From the NCBI GenBank assembly GCA_021442155.1, contig CM038222.1, positions 110,177,121-110,241,120 on the forward strand: DNA of 64,000 nt, read 5' to 3'. The stretch comes from Cymbidium sinense (lineage: Eukaryota; Streptophyta; Magnoliopsida; Asparagales; Orchidaceae). This document shows, in pieces, positions 45,936 through 57,551 of the stretch. Positions within the stretch are counted from its first letter, which is position 1. Every line of letters begins with the position of its first letter. The notes beneath the pieces were generated by a model, which saw nothing but the letters and a program-made list of their open reading frames with translations, did no database searches and had not been told where the DNA came from. The position numbers and the translations under genes were made by a program.

Positions 45936-48900
45936 GAAAAAATAGTGGTGTTTTAATTTGGAGTCGTAGGGACACCATGCAGATCTTGAGGGTACTTATT
46001 GAAGTGACTGGGTGCAATATTAAGGTATGATGTACTATCTAGGAAGATAGAAACATCACCCTACAATGGACCTAATCAACTAATAAGGACTCATAATGCA
46101 ATTGAGTCTACATATATACCAAAGATATTTCCCCTACTTTACATGGAGAAATAAAGTAGGAATTATTTTATGCTGAGTTCTTTAGTTCCCTATGCAAGCA
46201 AGTTTCCATAGTTAATGTCTTAGGAAATGGGCATTTCCCAAGAATACTCTCGATTAAAGTTGTCTAAGTATCTTCAAAGATTTCAAAGCTAGATTATTAA
46301 ATGATTGGCTACTTTTAGAAACCAAGTGGGAAAGTTCAAATAGGAGGACTTATTTATGGATTTAAAAAGAGAATAAATAGAAAGCACCCATGATACTTGG
46401 AAGCCTAGTGAGGCTTAAGATTTTTGAAAGAGAAAATTTACTTTTATCTAAGTTGGAATCTTATTAGAATGTTAGGGCTTATAGTCTAACAACACGAGAT
46501 TGTGGAAATGCCTAAGAGGTGAAGACTTATACTCATAGTTTAAAGGAAATAAATAGCCTCAGAATAAAATACTCTAGCATAAGATAGAAGCATGACCTAA
46601 GCCTAACCAGGAAAATGAAACATAATGGTTTACCTCCACAAGAGAGAATAGACTCATCTTGATTCTTCTGGAATTATAATTTCTTGGAGTGGCCACCAAC
46701 TAACACCTCCTACGCTTTAAAACTATGTAGGCCAGTCATATGTAGATGCAAGATAGTTAGGCTATTATTTAGTTAGAAAGGAGGCTAAGGTCTTAAACTC
46801 ACTCCCTAAGAGACCAGATAATGTTTGGTATGCAAGCATGACTTAAACTAACATTAAAAATTTACAAATTTGGGGTTATTTTGACACATTCATTTTGAAC
46901 CAAGGCTTAGGACAATTATGCCTATATGGATGATAAAATTAAGTCATGGGCCAAATCAATTAGAGGAGGTGTTCTCCACTACAATGAATTGATCTCAAAG
47001 GTCAAGCACATCCCCTATCGTGCAAGAGTGAAATCCCCCTTATTCAAGAGAGACATAATATGATATGCATAGTGTGATAACATACAATATTCAGCTAAGG
47101 GGTTGCTAAATATTTTATTTATCTTGATTATGAACCTAGGCTTTAAGATTAGATTATGAGTTATATTAAAATTTATTTATGAGTTATTTAGTGAGAATAT
47201 AAATTTAAATTTTATTCTAAAGAGCCTATCGCATCTAGGTCACACATCAAATCATCACAGTTTAAGAAACCTATGAAAAGCATGTCATTTCTATTACACA
47301 AACTAAACATAATAATCAAACATTTAGATTTTCATAAAAGAATATAACCAATGAGTCAGGGTATGCCATACACCTCAGAAAAGAAAAATATTAATTAAAA
47401 AAAAATTACAACTCAGATTATAATAAAACATTATAATTAAAATAAATGTTATGTGGGTCTTCAATCTTGTGCTCTTCTTTCTTCTCCTTAGATTAGTTTG
47501 CTTCATGCTTCATAGGGCCTCCAAGGTCTTTGCATTCTAACCACTATTCATCATAAACCCCATAGTACTAATCCTAATCCTATTACAAAAATTACATATT
47601 TGTGAAAAGTGAAATCTAACTACATCTACAAAATAGATGTTAGCTAAACAAACATACAAGACAAGCAAGTATACTTCACATATTTTGACTTAGCACCCTA
47701 CACTTGGGTAGCCAAACCCACCTGTCCTAATTGGATTATGCTTAGCGGCATAAACAGCACCTGCAAGCAAGAACATGTATACTTATTTATTATTACAACA
47801 GCCTCTTTATCAAAATCCCTTGCATAAAATATCATTAGGCTACTAACAGCCTAACATTCAGTCTACACACAAATAATCCTAACATCTAGTCTAAAATATT
47901 ACATCATAAAACAAAACACATCATCATAATATACACCAGCCTAAGTTAACACTAGAATCAGTGACTTAGCGTTCTAATGTGAGTACAAAGGCATAGTGTG
48001 GTGTTTCTTAATTAAGCTTTAGGAGTATGATTGTCTAAAGTTCTAGAATTGTTTAAATTAACCATTATAGATGGTTTCACTTTAAATGTTTTCATGAATT
48101 GATTGGTTTTAAATTTACACTTTTTATTTTATTTTATACTTACTTAACATCTAATTATTATATAGAGAAGAACGACGTTTAGCCACTTCATCCCTACTCT
48201 AAATTATCTTTTAAAGGTATATTGTCATGGCTTTAGGTTTTTTTTTTATGAACCACTTATGAAGAATTTATTAAGCCTAAGTTTTGATTAATTTTAATGA
48301 ATCTTTTTCAAACATGAAAGGCATCTTAGGATTAATGAAATTGTGTCACCGTCAAATGAATAACATTTCATTACTTCTTTTCATTATCATTAGCATACAC
48401 ACTCCTTTATTTCTTTTTCTTTTATTTTCTTCATTATTCATAATATTTGATTTAATATACATATTTGTACATGCAATACATATTTGTATTTTGCACACTT
48501 AATGATCATTAATGCTTTAATTTGGTAGAAAAGAAAGATTTTACTTCATAGTTAAGCATGTACTAATATGTATTAGAAATTTAAGCAAGTACGTGTTGTT
48601 ACTAAACCAGGGAAGTGTGATTATCTAAGACCTCCTTGAGGCTACTTAAAGCCTCGTATCTCTGGGATGTCTAGACTATATAGTAGTCAATTCAAATACA
48701 AGCAAATATATCCACAAGCATAGAAATTAAAACCATGCAAAGTTTATATAAAATATAAATCTTATGTTCATGTAAGGATTAGTGACATGAAAAGCAATGT
48801 TTTATCCCAAATTCTAGAACATGCATACACATAAATGAAATTAAGCAAGTACGTGCCATTGTTAAACAAGGAAAGTGAGATTATCTAAGACCTCCTTGGG

Positions 48901-49142
48901 GCTACTTAAAGCCTCGTGTTCCTGAAATGTCCATAATATATACTTTTCAACTCAAATATATGTAAACATGCACATGAAACAAAAAAAAAAATAAAACAAT
49001 CCTTCATTATCTTTAAGTTATAACTAAATGAAAACTTTATTAAGCATTTAAAGCCAACATCAACTTAAACTTAACATATTTTTATTTGTTAGTAAATTAT
49101 AATTTCAAAAATAATTTGAGATTTATTAGTGATAATAGCCAA

Positions 49143-51370
49143 ACCATATAATAACATTTATCCAACACGTACAACTTAAATGCAATCATAGTATTTTTAT
49201 TCTCTTTTTTTTAAACATGAACATATGAAACAAATGGCATACACATTTATAATAATAATAATTGAAAAGGGGTAATTAAATTTTGTAACATAACATACTC
49301 AATTACATTAAATCCTAGGATAATAAAGCCAAATAAACATTCCTTAACACTAACCAAAGTTCTTATAAGATTTGGCTTTGATGTTTAAGTTGTTACAACC
49401 TAAAAAAGAGAAATGATACTTAGGATTTACTTGATCCCATGTTTGTGATTTGATACATTTAAAGAAGGAAATTAAACGGATTTTTATGAGTTGATTAGGT
49501 TCAAGCCATTAAGCATGTCAACTTAACTACCCTTTCCTAAGCTTCTATAATTTAATTAACTATTTGATCATGAGCCTTCAATGACATGCTTTGAGAAAAA
49601 TTAATAATGCACCTAAGAGAGTCTGATACAATTAAGCTCATGCTCAAGAGTTAATTAGATTAAAAATGAAAATAATCTAACTTAAATACTCTTATAATTT
49701 TCCCACACGAATGGGATAATTATAATTTCTTTAATGATTTTATGCTATTAAAAGCATAAAGAGATATTAATGGATTATATTTGATTTATCTAAATCAAAA
49801 TTTTAAATTCTTTTTATTTTATTTATATTTTATCATTGATTTTTTTCTAATTATTCCCTAATTATTAAATGTATTAATTAATCCTCTTAAATAAGGATAT
49901 TTATAAAATAATAATTAAGAATGTAAGGCCTAATTATTTCACTCATCATTTCCATTATACACATTGATTAATTAACATTAACTATTTAATTTTGTTTCTT
50001 CATCAATTTTAATAATCATTTAATTAATTAAAGGGGATAATTAGGATTGAAATTTCAAAATCTTTAAGATATATAGCAAATAATTCCAAGATACCTATGG
50101 GAGGCAAAGGACATCCCATAGAATTATCCCACCAAATTTCAAATTAATTAGCCAAGTAATTTGGCCTTAATTAAGATAATTAGCTTGTGTTTCAAACCTT
50201 AATTAAGCATTATTCATTAAATATTAATTAGAGATTTTATTTTTATTAAATTCTTCTCTATCTAACCATTCCAAAATAGGTTTATTTGTATTTTTTGGAT
50301 TTTTCTATAATTCATTCTGAGTATTTTAGGTTCTACGTAATTAAAGTAATTATTTAACACTTAATTAAACCCTAATTTAATTAATTTTGTGATTTTGTGT
50401 GATCCATAAGGTCTAATTACTTTGTCTAGATCTCTAATATTTATTAAAGTGATTTGAAATAATTTGATGACCTTTTATAGTTTTTATAATTTTTAATTAA
50501 TTATTTATTTAAACATAGCTAATTTCCCTTAAAACTTAATCACTCTTACACTAGAAAGCTAATATATTTGAAATATTTATGATAGGTAGGAAAGAACATT
50601 AAGTATCATTTCTAAAATTTTCAATTTGATTGGTTTAGTATTTTAAGAGTCATTAAAGAAATATAAATTTTCCTAAAACTTAAATTACTCCTCAAATATG
50701 TATCCAAATTTGGTGTTTTTAAGTTCATTGGAATCCTCTTGAAAAGGAAAATCCATTGAGCCCTTATTTGCATTTTTTTCTGATTTAGTATTTAATTTTT
50801 TTTCTGATTTTTTGGGTAAAATCTAGTAGAATAAATCAAATATAAGATCTAATCGTAGCTGTCCATTCTATTAATGTAAGATGGTCGGCTCAAAGATTTT
50901 CTCCCTCATGGGAGGTAGACCAAATAGGATTAGATTGATGGGATATATCACAAACATCATTGGATTTCATGATCTTCCAATGATCTTAACTTGAAGTCGC
51001 TTTATTTCACATTGGAGAGTTAAAAAGAAAATAGAAAGTGTGATGGGATCTAAAGGAAAATCCTTGATTCATGCAAATTTTTTACCAAACACAAGCACAT
51101 ATAGTTGATCTAAAGTTTAGAAATGTCACCTCACTGTAGGACATGTTTGGTAAATGCTAGAAGTTCTCTGATCTACTCTTTTTCCTCCCTATGGAATGCT
51201 CTAACCGTCGTGCACCACTGCTCGTTGCTAAAAAAGTTGATGGCTCTTGGACTTAGAGAGCACAAGAGGTGGGGAGAGGAGTTTTCTTCTAATTAGAAGA
51301 AGATGTGTGTGTCTTTTCTTTTTGGTATGTATTAAATAAAAAAATGAGGTGTGTAGATTATCATCCTCTC
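49143..51370 (-). repeat. Tandem-duplicated block within the 5' LTR, first copy
   Basis: 49143-50640 matches 51371-51412 plus 55005-56440 in the same orientation, beginning with the same accatataataacatttatccaac run. The last 730 bp (50640-51370) has no counterpart in the second copy. No coding region is seen. 51000-51370 contains a small gene-leader-like stretch, but without a recognisable open frame. Confidence 0.7.
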
Positions 51371-51412
51371 TTTTTTCCACACCATATAATAACATTTATC
51401 CAACACATACAA

Positions 51413-52395
51413 TAATATGAATCAATTTTCCTTGAATTGGGTCTGATCCGGCAGCTTGTGTTGTTCGAGTTGACTCGGTTAGAGTGGTCATAGAGTTGAG
51501 ATAGTTGGGATGGTTTTAGTGCTTTTCGATGTTGGATTTAGTGCCTTTTTGCTCAGCCGTTGGATCTAATCACTTGGATTGAGTTCTTCTTGAATTGATC
51601 CTTGAACCGTCAGATTAAATTGGGTTCTTGTCTGCCCTTGGATTTGATCTTTGATCAAGCGGTTCTTGATTTCTAAGGGAGTTAGTGGGTTACACCTGTT
51701 GCTTTCTGCACGGCTTGATCCTTGGATCTGATCTAAACCGTTGCTTGTGATTGTGTGGCTGCTTCTGGGCCATGGGATGACTCTTTAGAGATAACCTAAC
51801 TTTATACTTTCCTTTGTGTTGTTTTTCTTTGTTGGTCATTCAAGCACTCCAGAGGAAAATATGGTTCGTCGAGGAGAACCTAGGGATTCTCCGGTGGAAG
51901 ATGGTGATTTTCAGTGAGGAAAACCAAGAAGAACCTGAGCAGGAAGAAGAGAAGAAGGAGACTGAAGAGATAAGTTTTCTTTCTGAAATTTCTTGATTTC
52001 TTGAATTTAAGTCTCTATTCTTTTGGCAGTTCAATCTGTTATGGATATTTAATTTTCGGAAGGCTGTGGAAATAGTTCTGTTGCTTTAGTTCAAGCACTG
52101 GCTTGAATCTGTTGGTTGTAACTACATTCTTAGTCACTGCATTCGATCGTGTATTCTGTTGTGCTTCTTGATTCTTATTTTCAGTCTTTGGTTTTATTAA
52201 ACTTCTGGCCGTTGTTTTTATTATGGATGGTTGTAATATTATTGTTTCCTGAGGAAGTTCTCTTACTCTTCTTATTGTAAAGGAACATATGTAAGTGAAA
52301 GTTATGATATTTTTTTGGGATGCCAAGTCCTTTAATTTGGCCTTTTTCTTTCTCTTTTGCTTCTGATATTGCCAGGGGAATAAAGATTCATATCA
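51413..52395 (-). repeat. 3' LTR of the gag-only element
   Basis: 983 bp, the direct repeat of 53971-54999. Ends with gattcatatca at 52385-52395. It contains an 81-bp-scale acidic open stretch around 51900-51970 on the plus strand, antisense to the element and not a gene. Confidence 0.88.
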
Positions 52396-52520
52396 TTACT
52401 CCCCTCCTCAAACTGACCTTGTCCTCAAGGTCAAAAATGAACATCTTCCTTCTCTGTTTCTTCAATTCATTTCTCAGAAGCTCCTGTTGATACTTTCCCT
52501 CCCACTGACTATGAAAGTAA
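52396..52520 (-). pseudogene. Polypurine tract and last residues of pol of the gag-only element
   Basis: The PPT reads GAGGAGGGGAGTAA on the minus strand (52396-52409), adjacent to the LTR. It overlaps a coding tail: minus translation of 52400-52520 gives QWEGKYQQELLRNELKKQRR followed by DLEDKVSLRRGV. The LEDKV.L.GG tail next to the PPT is the usual pol C-terminus of several plant gypsy lineages. Confidence 0.75.
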
Positions 52521-52985
52521 CAATTTGATTGTCTATTGGAAGTAGTATTCTTTTGTCAAATGATTGCTGGTTTCTATTAATAAGAACGAAAATTCTGTCC
52601 TTTGTTGTAGACTTGTTTTTGCCTCTGTATGCTCATGATCCTGTAGCTGGATTACCACTAGGTGGATTTTGTAGTTCACTGAATTCACTGACTGGACTCA
52701 TCTATTGGATAGGGCTGTATGTAATGAGCTTCAGTTGCAATTATACTCTATATTAGGGAATAGCTTATTGGTAATTCTGTGCTAGAGTAGGCTATGTAAG
52801 GATGTGTTATCTGAAAACACTAAGCTATATAGGATATAGGTGGCTAATAATTATGTATACTTGATAGATAGGCTTTCTTAGCCTAGGTTAAATGGTTGAT
52901 ACCTGAAGCTTGTTGCTAATATTTCTTCTTGTACCCATTGGTTATCGGGCTGATTATCATGTTGCAGTTGATGTTGCTAGTCATC
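52521..52985 (-). other. Junction region of the gag-only element
   Basis: Between the gag zinc knuckle and the pol tail, where protease, RT, RNase H and integrase would normally lie (about 3.5 kb in full elements). About 460 bp with no recognised domain. The deletion end points cannot be fixed from one copy. Confidence 0.55.
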
Positions 52986-53936
52986 ATTAACTGCCATTAA
53001 TGCAAATAACTTGGACTTACAAATATGCCCTCTATGGTACTTATCATCACAATTGAAGCATAAGCCTCTTCTTTTTATGTCTTCTATTTGAGTTGCTGTT
53101 AAATTTTGAATTGATATTTGCTGTTTATGTTGACTGTGTTGAGTGGCATTTGTGGGAGGCTGCAGTAAGGTAGTTGGAGCACTCTGATATTGCTATTTAC
53201 TTACTGAAGTGTGTTGATTTTTGCTATTTCTATGCATTTCTGTTTCATCAGACAATCTATCTTCCATTAGCTTGGCTAATTGAAATGCTGTTCTGAAGAA
53301 GTAGGGATCTTACTTCCCTTTTAATATCCGATTTAAGCCACATTCAGACTTTGTAGAAATTCATGTGGAATGTCTAAAATTTGGTTAACTAGGTCTTCAA
53401 ACTCATTATAAAAGTGTTGCACTATGGTTTGCTATTGAAGCTTAGCTAATTCTCCTCTTAAATCTCTGTAGAGGGAAGAGCCAAATCTCTGAATAATTTG
53501 TTCTTTAAATTGTGTCCATGAGTGTAGCTATTTATTAAGATGCATCTACTGATACCAGCTTAATGCTGGTCCATCCATGTATACAGATGCAATTAAGAAC
53601 TTCTGATCTTCAGTTAGGCTATAGTATTGAAAGAATTGGTGCGCTTTAAATAGCCAACCTAGGATTTTCTCCATTGAATCTTGGCATATCAACTTTCCGC
53701 AATTCTTGTTGTGTTGTGGTTGTTGTCTAGTAGGAAAAGAAATTTCGGTGTGAGGAGGGTACATACCTGATTCTTGTTCTTGCTGATTGCTTTCTAATTT
53801 TTCTTCAATAGGTGATAGTCTTCTTGAGACTTCATTTAATATCATAGTTATTGAAGACATCTGTTCATCTATTTTTGTTCAGTCTTCCTATGCACTCATC
53901 TATGGTCTTTGTTGTGTGTCTTGTGCCTTCTGCCAT
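52986..53936 (-). pseudogene. Gag of the gag-only Ty3/gypsy element, with intact CCHC knuckle
   Basis: The likely start is ATG at 53936 (MAEGTRHTTKTIDECIGRLN), with one frameshift before the longest open frame (53546-53860). The core reads ILGWLFKAHQFFQYYSLTED, then KFLIASVYMDGPALSWYQ, then after a Trp-to-stop change MHLNK, LHSWTQFKEQIIQRFGSSLY and RDLRGELAKLQ. This is the gag domain of Athila/Tekay-type plant gypsy elements. Near 53019-53060 a complete CX2CX4HX4C knuckle is kept: GLCFNCDDKYHRGHICK, followed by SKLFALMA. About five stops, mostly Trp or Gln changes, and frameshifts disable it now. Confidence 0.85.
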
Positions 53937-53954
53937 TTGTGGTGAGTGATGTAG

Positions 53955-53969
53955 TCAATGAGAGCACCA
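53955..53969 (-). promoter_or_regulatory. Primer-binding site of the gag-only element
   Basis: On the minus strand it reads TGGTGCTCTCATTGA, beginning one base from the LTR end. It ends in the TGG expected to pair with a tRNA CCA tail. The same type (TGGTGCTTTCATTGA) is common in plant gypsy elements. The tRNA identity was not verified. Confidence 0.7.
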
Positions 53970-53970
53970 A

Positions 53971-54999
53971 TAATATGAATCAATTTTTCTTGAATTGGGT
54001 CTGATCCGGCTTGGCTTGTGTTCTGTTCACTGAGTTGACTCAGTTCTGAGTGGTCTGAACCCGGCTGAGTTGAGATAGTTGGGATGGTTTTGCGGGTGCT
54101 TTCTGATCCATTGGATTTAGCGCCTTTTTGCTCAGCCGTTGGATCTAATCACTTGGATTGAGTTCTTCTTGAATTGATCCTTGAACCATCAGATTGAATT
54201 GGGTTCTTGTCTGCCCTTGGATTTGATCTTTGATCAAGCGGTTCTTGATTTCTAAGGGAGTTAGTGGGTTACACCTGTTGCTTTCTGCGTGGCTTGATCC
54301 TTGGATCTGATCTGAACCGTTGCTTGTGATTCTTGCGCTGGGCGTGGGATGACTCTTTAGAGATAACCTAACTTTATACTTTCCTTTGTGTTGTTTCTTT
54401 ATTTGTCATCAAGCACTCAGAGGAAATAGGGTTGTGGCTGGTATCGGAGGAGAACCTAGGGATTCTTCGGTGGAAGATGGTGGTTTCCGGTGAGGAAAAC
54501 CAAGAAGAATCTGAGCAAGAAGAAGAGAAGAAGGAGACTGAAGAGTAAGTTTTCTTTCTGAAATTTCTTGATTTCTTGAATTTAAGTCTCTGTTCTTTTG
54601 GCAGTTCAGTCTGTTATGGATATTTAATTTTTGGAAGGTTGTGGAAATAGTCCTGTTGCTTTAGTTCAAGCACTGGTTTGAATCTGTTGGTTGTAACTAC
54701 ATTCTATTAGTCTTACTGTTACTGATCGTGTATTCTATTGTACTTCTTGATTCTTGTTTTCAGTCGTTGGTTTTATTAAACTTCTGGCCATTGTTTCTGT
54801 TATGGATGGTTGTAATATTATTGTTTACTGAGGAAGTTCTCTTACTGTTTGTTCTTCCTTTACTCTCTGTTATTATAAAGGAATAATTGTAAGTGAAAGT
54901 TATGATATTTTTGGGATGCCAGTAAAGTCCTTTAGCCAATTTGGCCTTTTTCTTTCTCTTTTGCTTCTGATATTACCAGGGGAATAAAGATTCATATCA
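53971..54999 (-). repeat. 5' LTR of the gag-only element
   Basis: 1,029 bp, direct repeat of 51413-52395 with few differences over most of its length, plus some small indels. Low divergence compared with the surrounding LTRs suggests this is one of the younger insertions. Confidence 0.88.
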
Positions 55000-56357
55000 T
55001 ATAACTTAAATGCAATCATATTATTTTTATTCTTTTATTAAACATGAACATATATAACAAATGGCACACATTTATAATAATAATAATTGAAAAGAAGTAA
55101 TTAAATGTTGTACCATAACATACTCAATTAAGTTAAATCCTAGGACAATCAAGCCAAATAAACATTCCTTAACACTAACCAAAGTTCTTATAAGATTTTG
55201 TTTTGATGTTTAAGTTAATACAACCTAAAGAAGAGAAATGATACTTAGGATTTACTCCATTCTATGATTATGATTTGATATATTTAAAGAAGGAAATTAA
55301 ATGGATTTTTATGAGTTGATTAGGTTCAAGCGATTAAGCACGTCAACTTAATTACCCTTTCCTAGGCTTCTGTAATTTAATTAACTATTTGATCATGAGC
55401 CTTCAATGACATGCTTTGAGAAGATAAAATTATCAATACACCTAAGAGAGTCTAATACAATTAAGCTCATGTTCAAGAGTTAATTAAATTAAAAAAGAAA
55501 ATAATCTAAGTTAAATACTCTTATGGTTTTTCGACACCAATGGGATAATCATAATTTCTTTAATGACTTTTTTCTATTAAACACATAAAGAGATATTAAT
55601 GGATTATATTTGATTTATTGAAATCAAAATTTTAATTTTTTTTTAATTTTGTTTATATTTTATCATTAATTATTTCTAATTATTCCTTAATTATTAAATG
55701 TATTAATTAATCCTCTTAAAGTAGGATATTAAAAAATAATAATTAATAAAGTCAGGCCTAATTTTTTCTCTCATCATTTCCACTATTCACATTGATTAAT
55801 TAACATTAATTATTTAATTTTTATTATTCATCAATTTTAATAATCATTTGATTAATTAAAGAGGATAGTTTGGATTGAAATTTAAAAATCTTTAAACTAT
55901 ATAGCAAATAATTCCAAGAAATCTATGGGAGTTAGAGGACATCCCATAGAATTATCCAACAAAATTTGGAATTGATTAGCCTAGCAATTTTTCTTTAATT
56001 GAGGTAATTAGCCTAAGCTTCAAACCTTAATTAAGCACTATTCATTAAATATTAATTATGGATTTTATTTTAATTAAATCCTTCTCTATCTAACCATTCC
56101 AAGATGGGTTTATTTTTATTTTTTGGGTTTTCTATAATTTGTTACAAGTATTTAAGGTTCTATTTAATTAAAGTAATTAATTAACACTTAATTATCCCTA
56201 ATTTAATTAATTTTGTGATTTAGTGTGATCTAGAAGGTTTAATTACTTTTTTTAGATCTCTAATATTTATTAAAGTGATTTGAATTAATTTGATGACCTT
56301 TTACAATTTTTATAATTTTTAATTAATTATTTATTTAAAAATAGCTAATTGCTTTTA

Positions 56358-56520
56358 AAACTTAATCACTCTTACTCCTGAAAGCTAATTAATTTGAAAT
56401 TTTTATGATAGGTAGGCAAGATCATTAAGTATCATTTCTGAAATTTTTATGATAGGTAGGCAAGATCATTAAGTATCATTTCTGAAACTTAATCACTCTT
56501 ACTCCTGAAAGCTAATTTAA
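56358..56520. repeat. Nested local duplication at an LTR junction
   Basis: A 44-bp unit (tgaaatttttatgataggta...) occurs twice in tandem at 56395 and 56439. A 35-bp block (aaacttaatcactcttactc...) flanks it at 56358 and 56485 in direct orientation, giving an X-Y-Y-X order. The counterpart at 50530-50620 has each block once. Confidence 0.85.
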
Positions 56521-57551
56521 TTTGTTTAATTTTAGGTTGAGTTAAGTACTGATTTAAACCCATTTTTGATCCAACTTGGGCTTAAGGGGTAAAATTGGAT
56601 TCATGTGGGTTAAATGACCAATATGACCCAAATTGAAGTATGTTCAAGCTTCAATTATATTTTATTTTGTATTTAAAATGATCTGGAGTAATTAATTTGG
56701 ATTTGATTTTGGTTTAGACTTATTTTGGGTCAATTTAGGCTTAATGGGCTAAATGAGGGTTTACTTAGGTCAAATAACCAAATTGGTTAAATGAAACCCA
56801 AGAATAGTTTAAATTATGTTAAAATATAATTTTAATGTATTTTGTAACATTTAATTTAAATTTATTTTAATTTATTTTGTGTTTAGGTTCAACAGTGTCA
56901 GTTCAAGTTCATTTAGACTAGGTGACCTAATTAGGCTATTTGAGTCATCACTATATTAAGGATTAGTTAGTCTAGTGCTCTATTATATTAATTCGATAAA
57001 TATTAGCATCTAGGTTTTAAATTGATCAAATTTTGATTAGTTTGATTTTTAGCTTGATGGAGCCCACATGGGTCAACTCTAAGTCAGATGACCTGATTGA
57101 GCACTTTGAAACCCATATGGATTTATTTTTTATTTTTTATTTTTTATTTTTTGGGTTCATTTATACTTGTGTATTGATTCTGTGATTTTTTTTTTGATTT
57201 GATTTAGTGTCAATTTTATAGGATTTTCTTGAATTTAGCTATTTTTAAGCCCAAATGGTATAATTTAGTTAACCAAATTTAATTACCCTAATCTAGGTTC
57301 AATTGAATTCATAGTTCCTTTTAATTTATTATTTTAAATTTTGCTTTTGTTTAGGTTGTGCACTTAGCCACTAATCACAATATCCTGAGTGTTTAATTAG
57401 GAAGCTCCTAGTCTAAGGTTGGAGATCCTAATTTACTGAGATTATGGTGTTATTAACATCACTTGAGGTTAACAGAACCTTAGTGCCTAGATTAAATCCT
57501 AGGTCTAAGAGGAGGGTTGTCAACCTCACTAAAAGTGAGGTCAATAAATAG

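Larger units (their letters stand above)
51413..54999 (-). mobile_element. Gag-only Ty3/gypsy derivative (TR-GAG-like) inserted in the 5' LTR
   Basis: 3,587 bp with direct LTRs of 983 bp (51413-52395) and 1,029 bp (53971-54999). LTR ends are taatatgaatc and gattcatatca, near-perfect inverse repeats. Flanking pentamers are tacaa (51408-51412) and tataa (55000-55004); the uninterrupted copy at 49160 reads gtacaactt, which shows the empty site. On the minus strand a PBS (53955-53969) follows the 5' LTR and a PPT (52396-52409) precedes the 3' LTR. The 1.57-kb interior has gag and only the last residues of pol. No protease, RT or integrase is present, so it must have moved with enzymes supplied in trans. 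Confidence 0.88.
19687..57546 (-). mobile_element. Giant Tat/Ogre-type Ty3/gypsy retrotransposon, minus strand, with nested insertions
   Basis: The element spans 37,860 bp, or about 23.8 kb without three inserts (26312-30215, 37032-43578, 51413-54999). Flanking pentamers 19682-19686 and 57547-57551 are both AATAG. The outer flanks join into one LTR. The end sequences agree: the minus-strand start is TGTTGACCTCAC at 24307 and TATTGACCTCAC at 57546, and the U5 ends match at 19687 and 45944. Inside, in 5' to 3' minus order, are PBS, ORF1-like region, gag, protease, RT, RNase H, archaeal-type RNase H, integrase, long 3' UTR and PPT. The second RNase H marks the Tat lineage, and size, PBS type and 3' UTR arrays fit Ogre-like members. 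Stops and frameshifts show it is no longer autonomous. Confidence 0.88.
45944..57546 (-). repeat. 5' LTR of the giant Tat element, interrupted
   Basis: 11,603 bp as found, about 8.0 kb without the insert at 51413-54999. On the minus strand it starts at 57546 (TATTGACC, first G lost) and ends ...AAAACACCACT at 45944. 56520-57546 matches 23270-24307 of the 3' LTR; 45944-49160 matches 19687-22890. A block of 1.5-2.2 kb is present twice in tandem: 49143-51370 and 51371-56520 (with the insert). Both begin accatataataacatttatcc. This block is missing from the 3' LTR but present in 1-740 and 39280-40480. Confidence 0.8.

Noticed and set aside
39280..50350. A giant foldback DNA transposon with 4-kb terminal inverted repeats
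   Set aside because: Gag sequence continues across the plus-oriented arm (43579 to 37026), and the arms are LTRs with their own boundaries. The inverted structure is explained by a solo LTR insertion.
51814..51996. Acidic 60-codon open frame on the plus strand
   Set aside because: It is antisense within the LTR of the gag-only element, and the matching LTR at about 54440-54550 has it disrupted.
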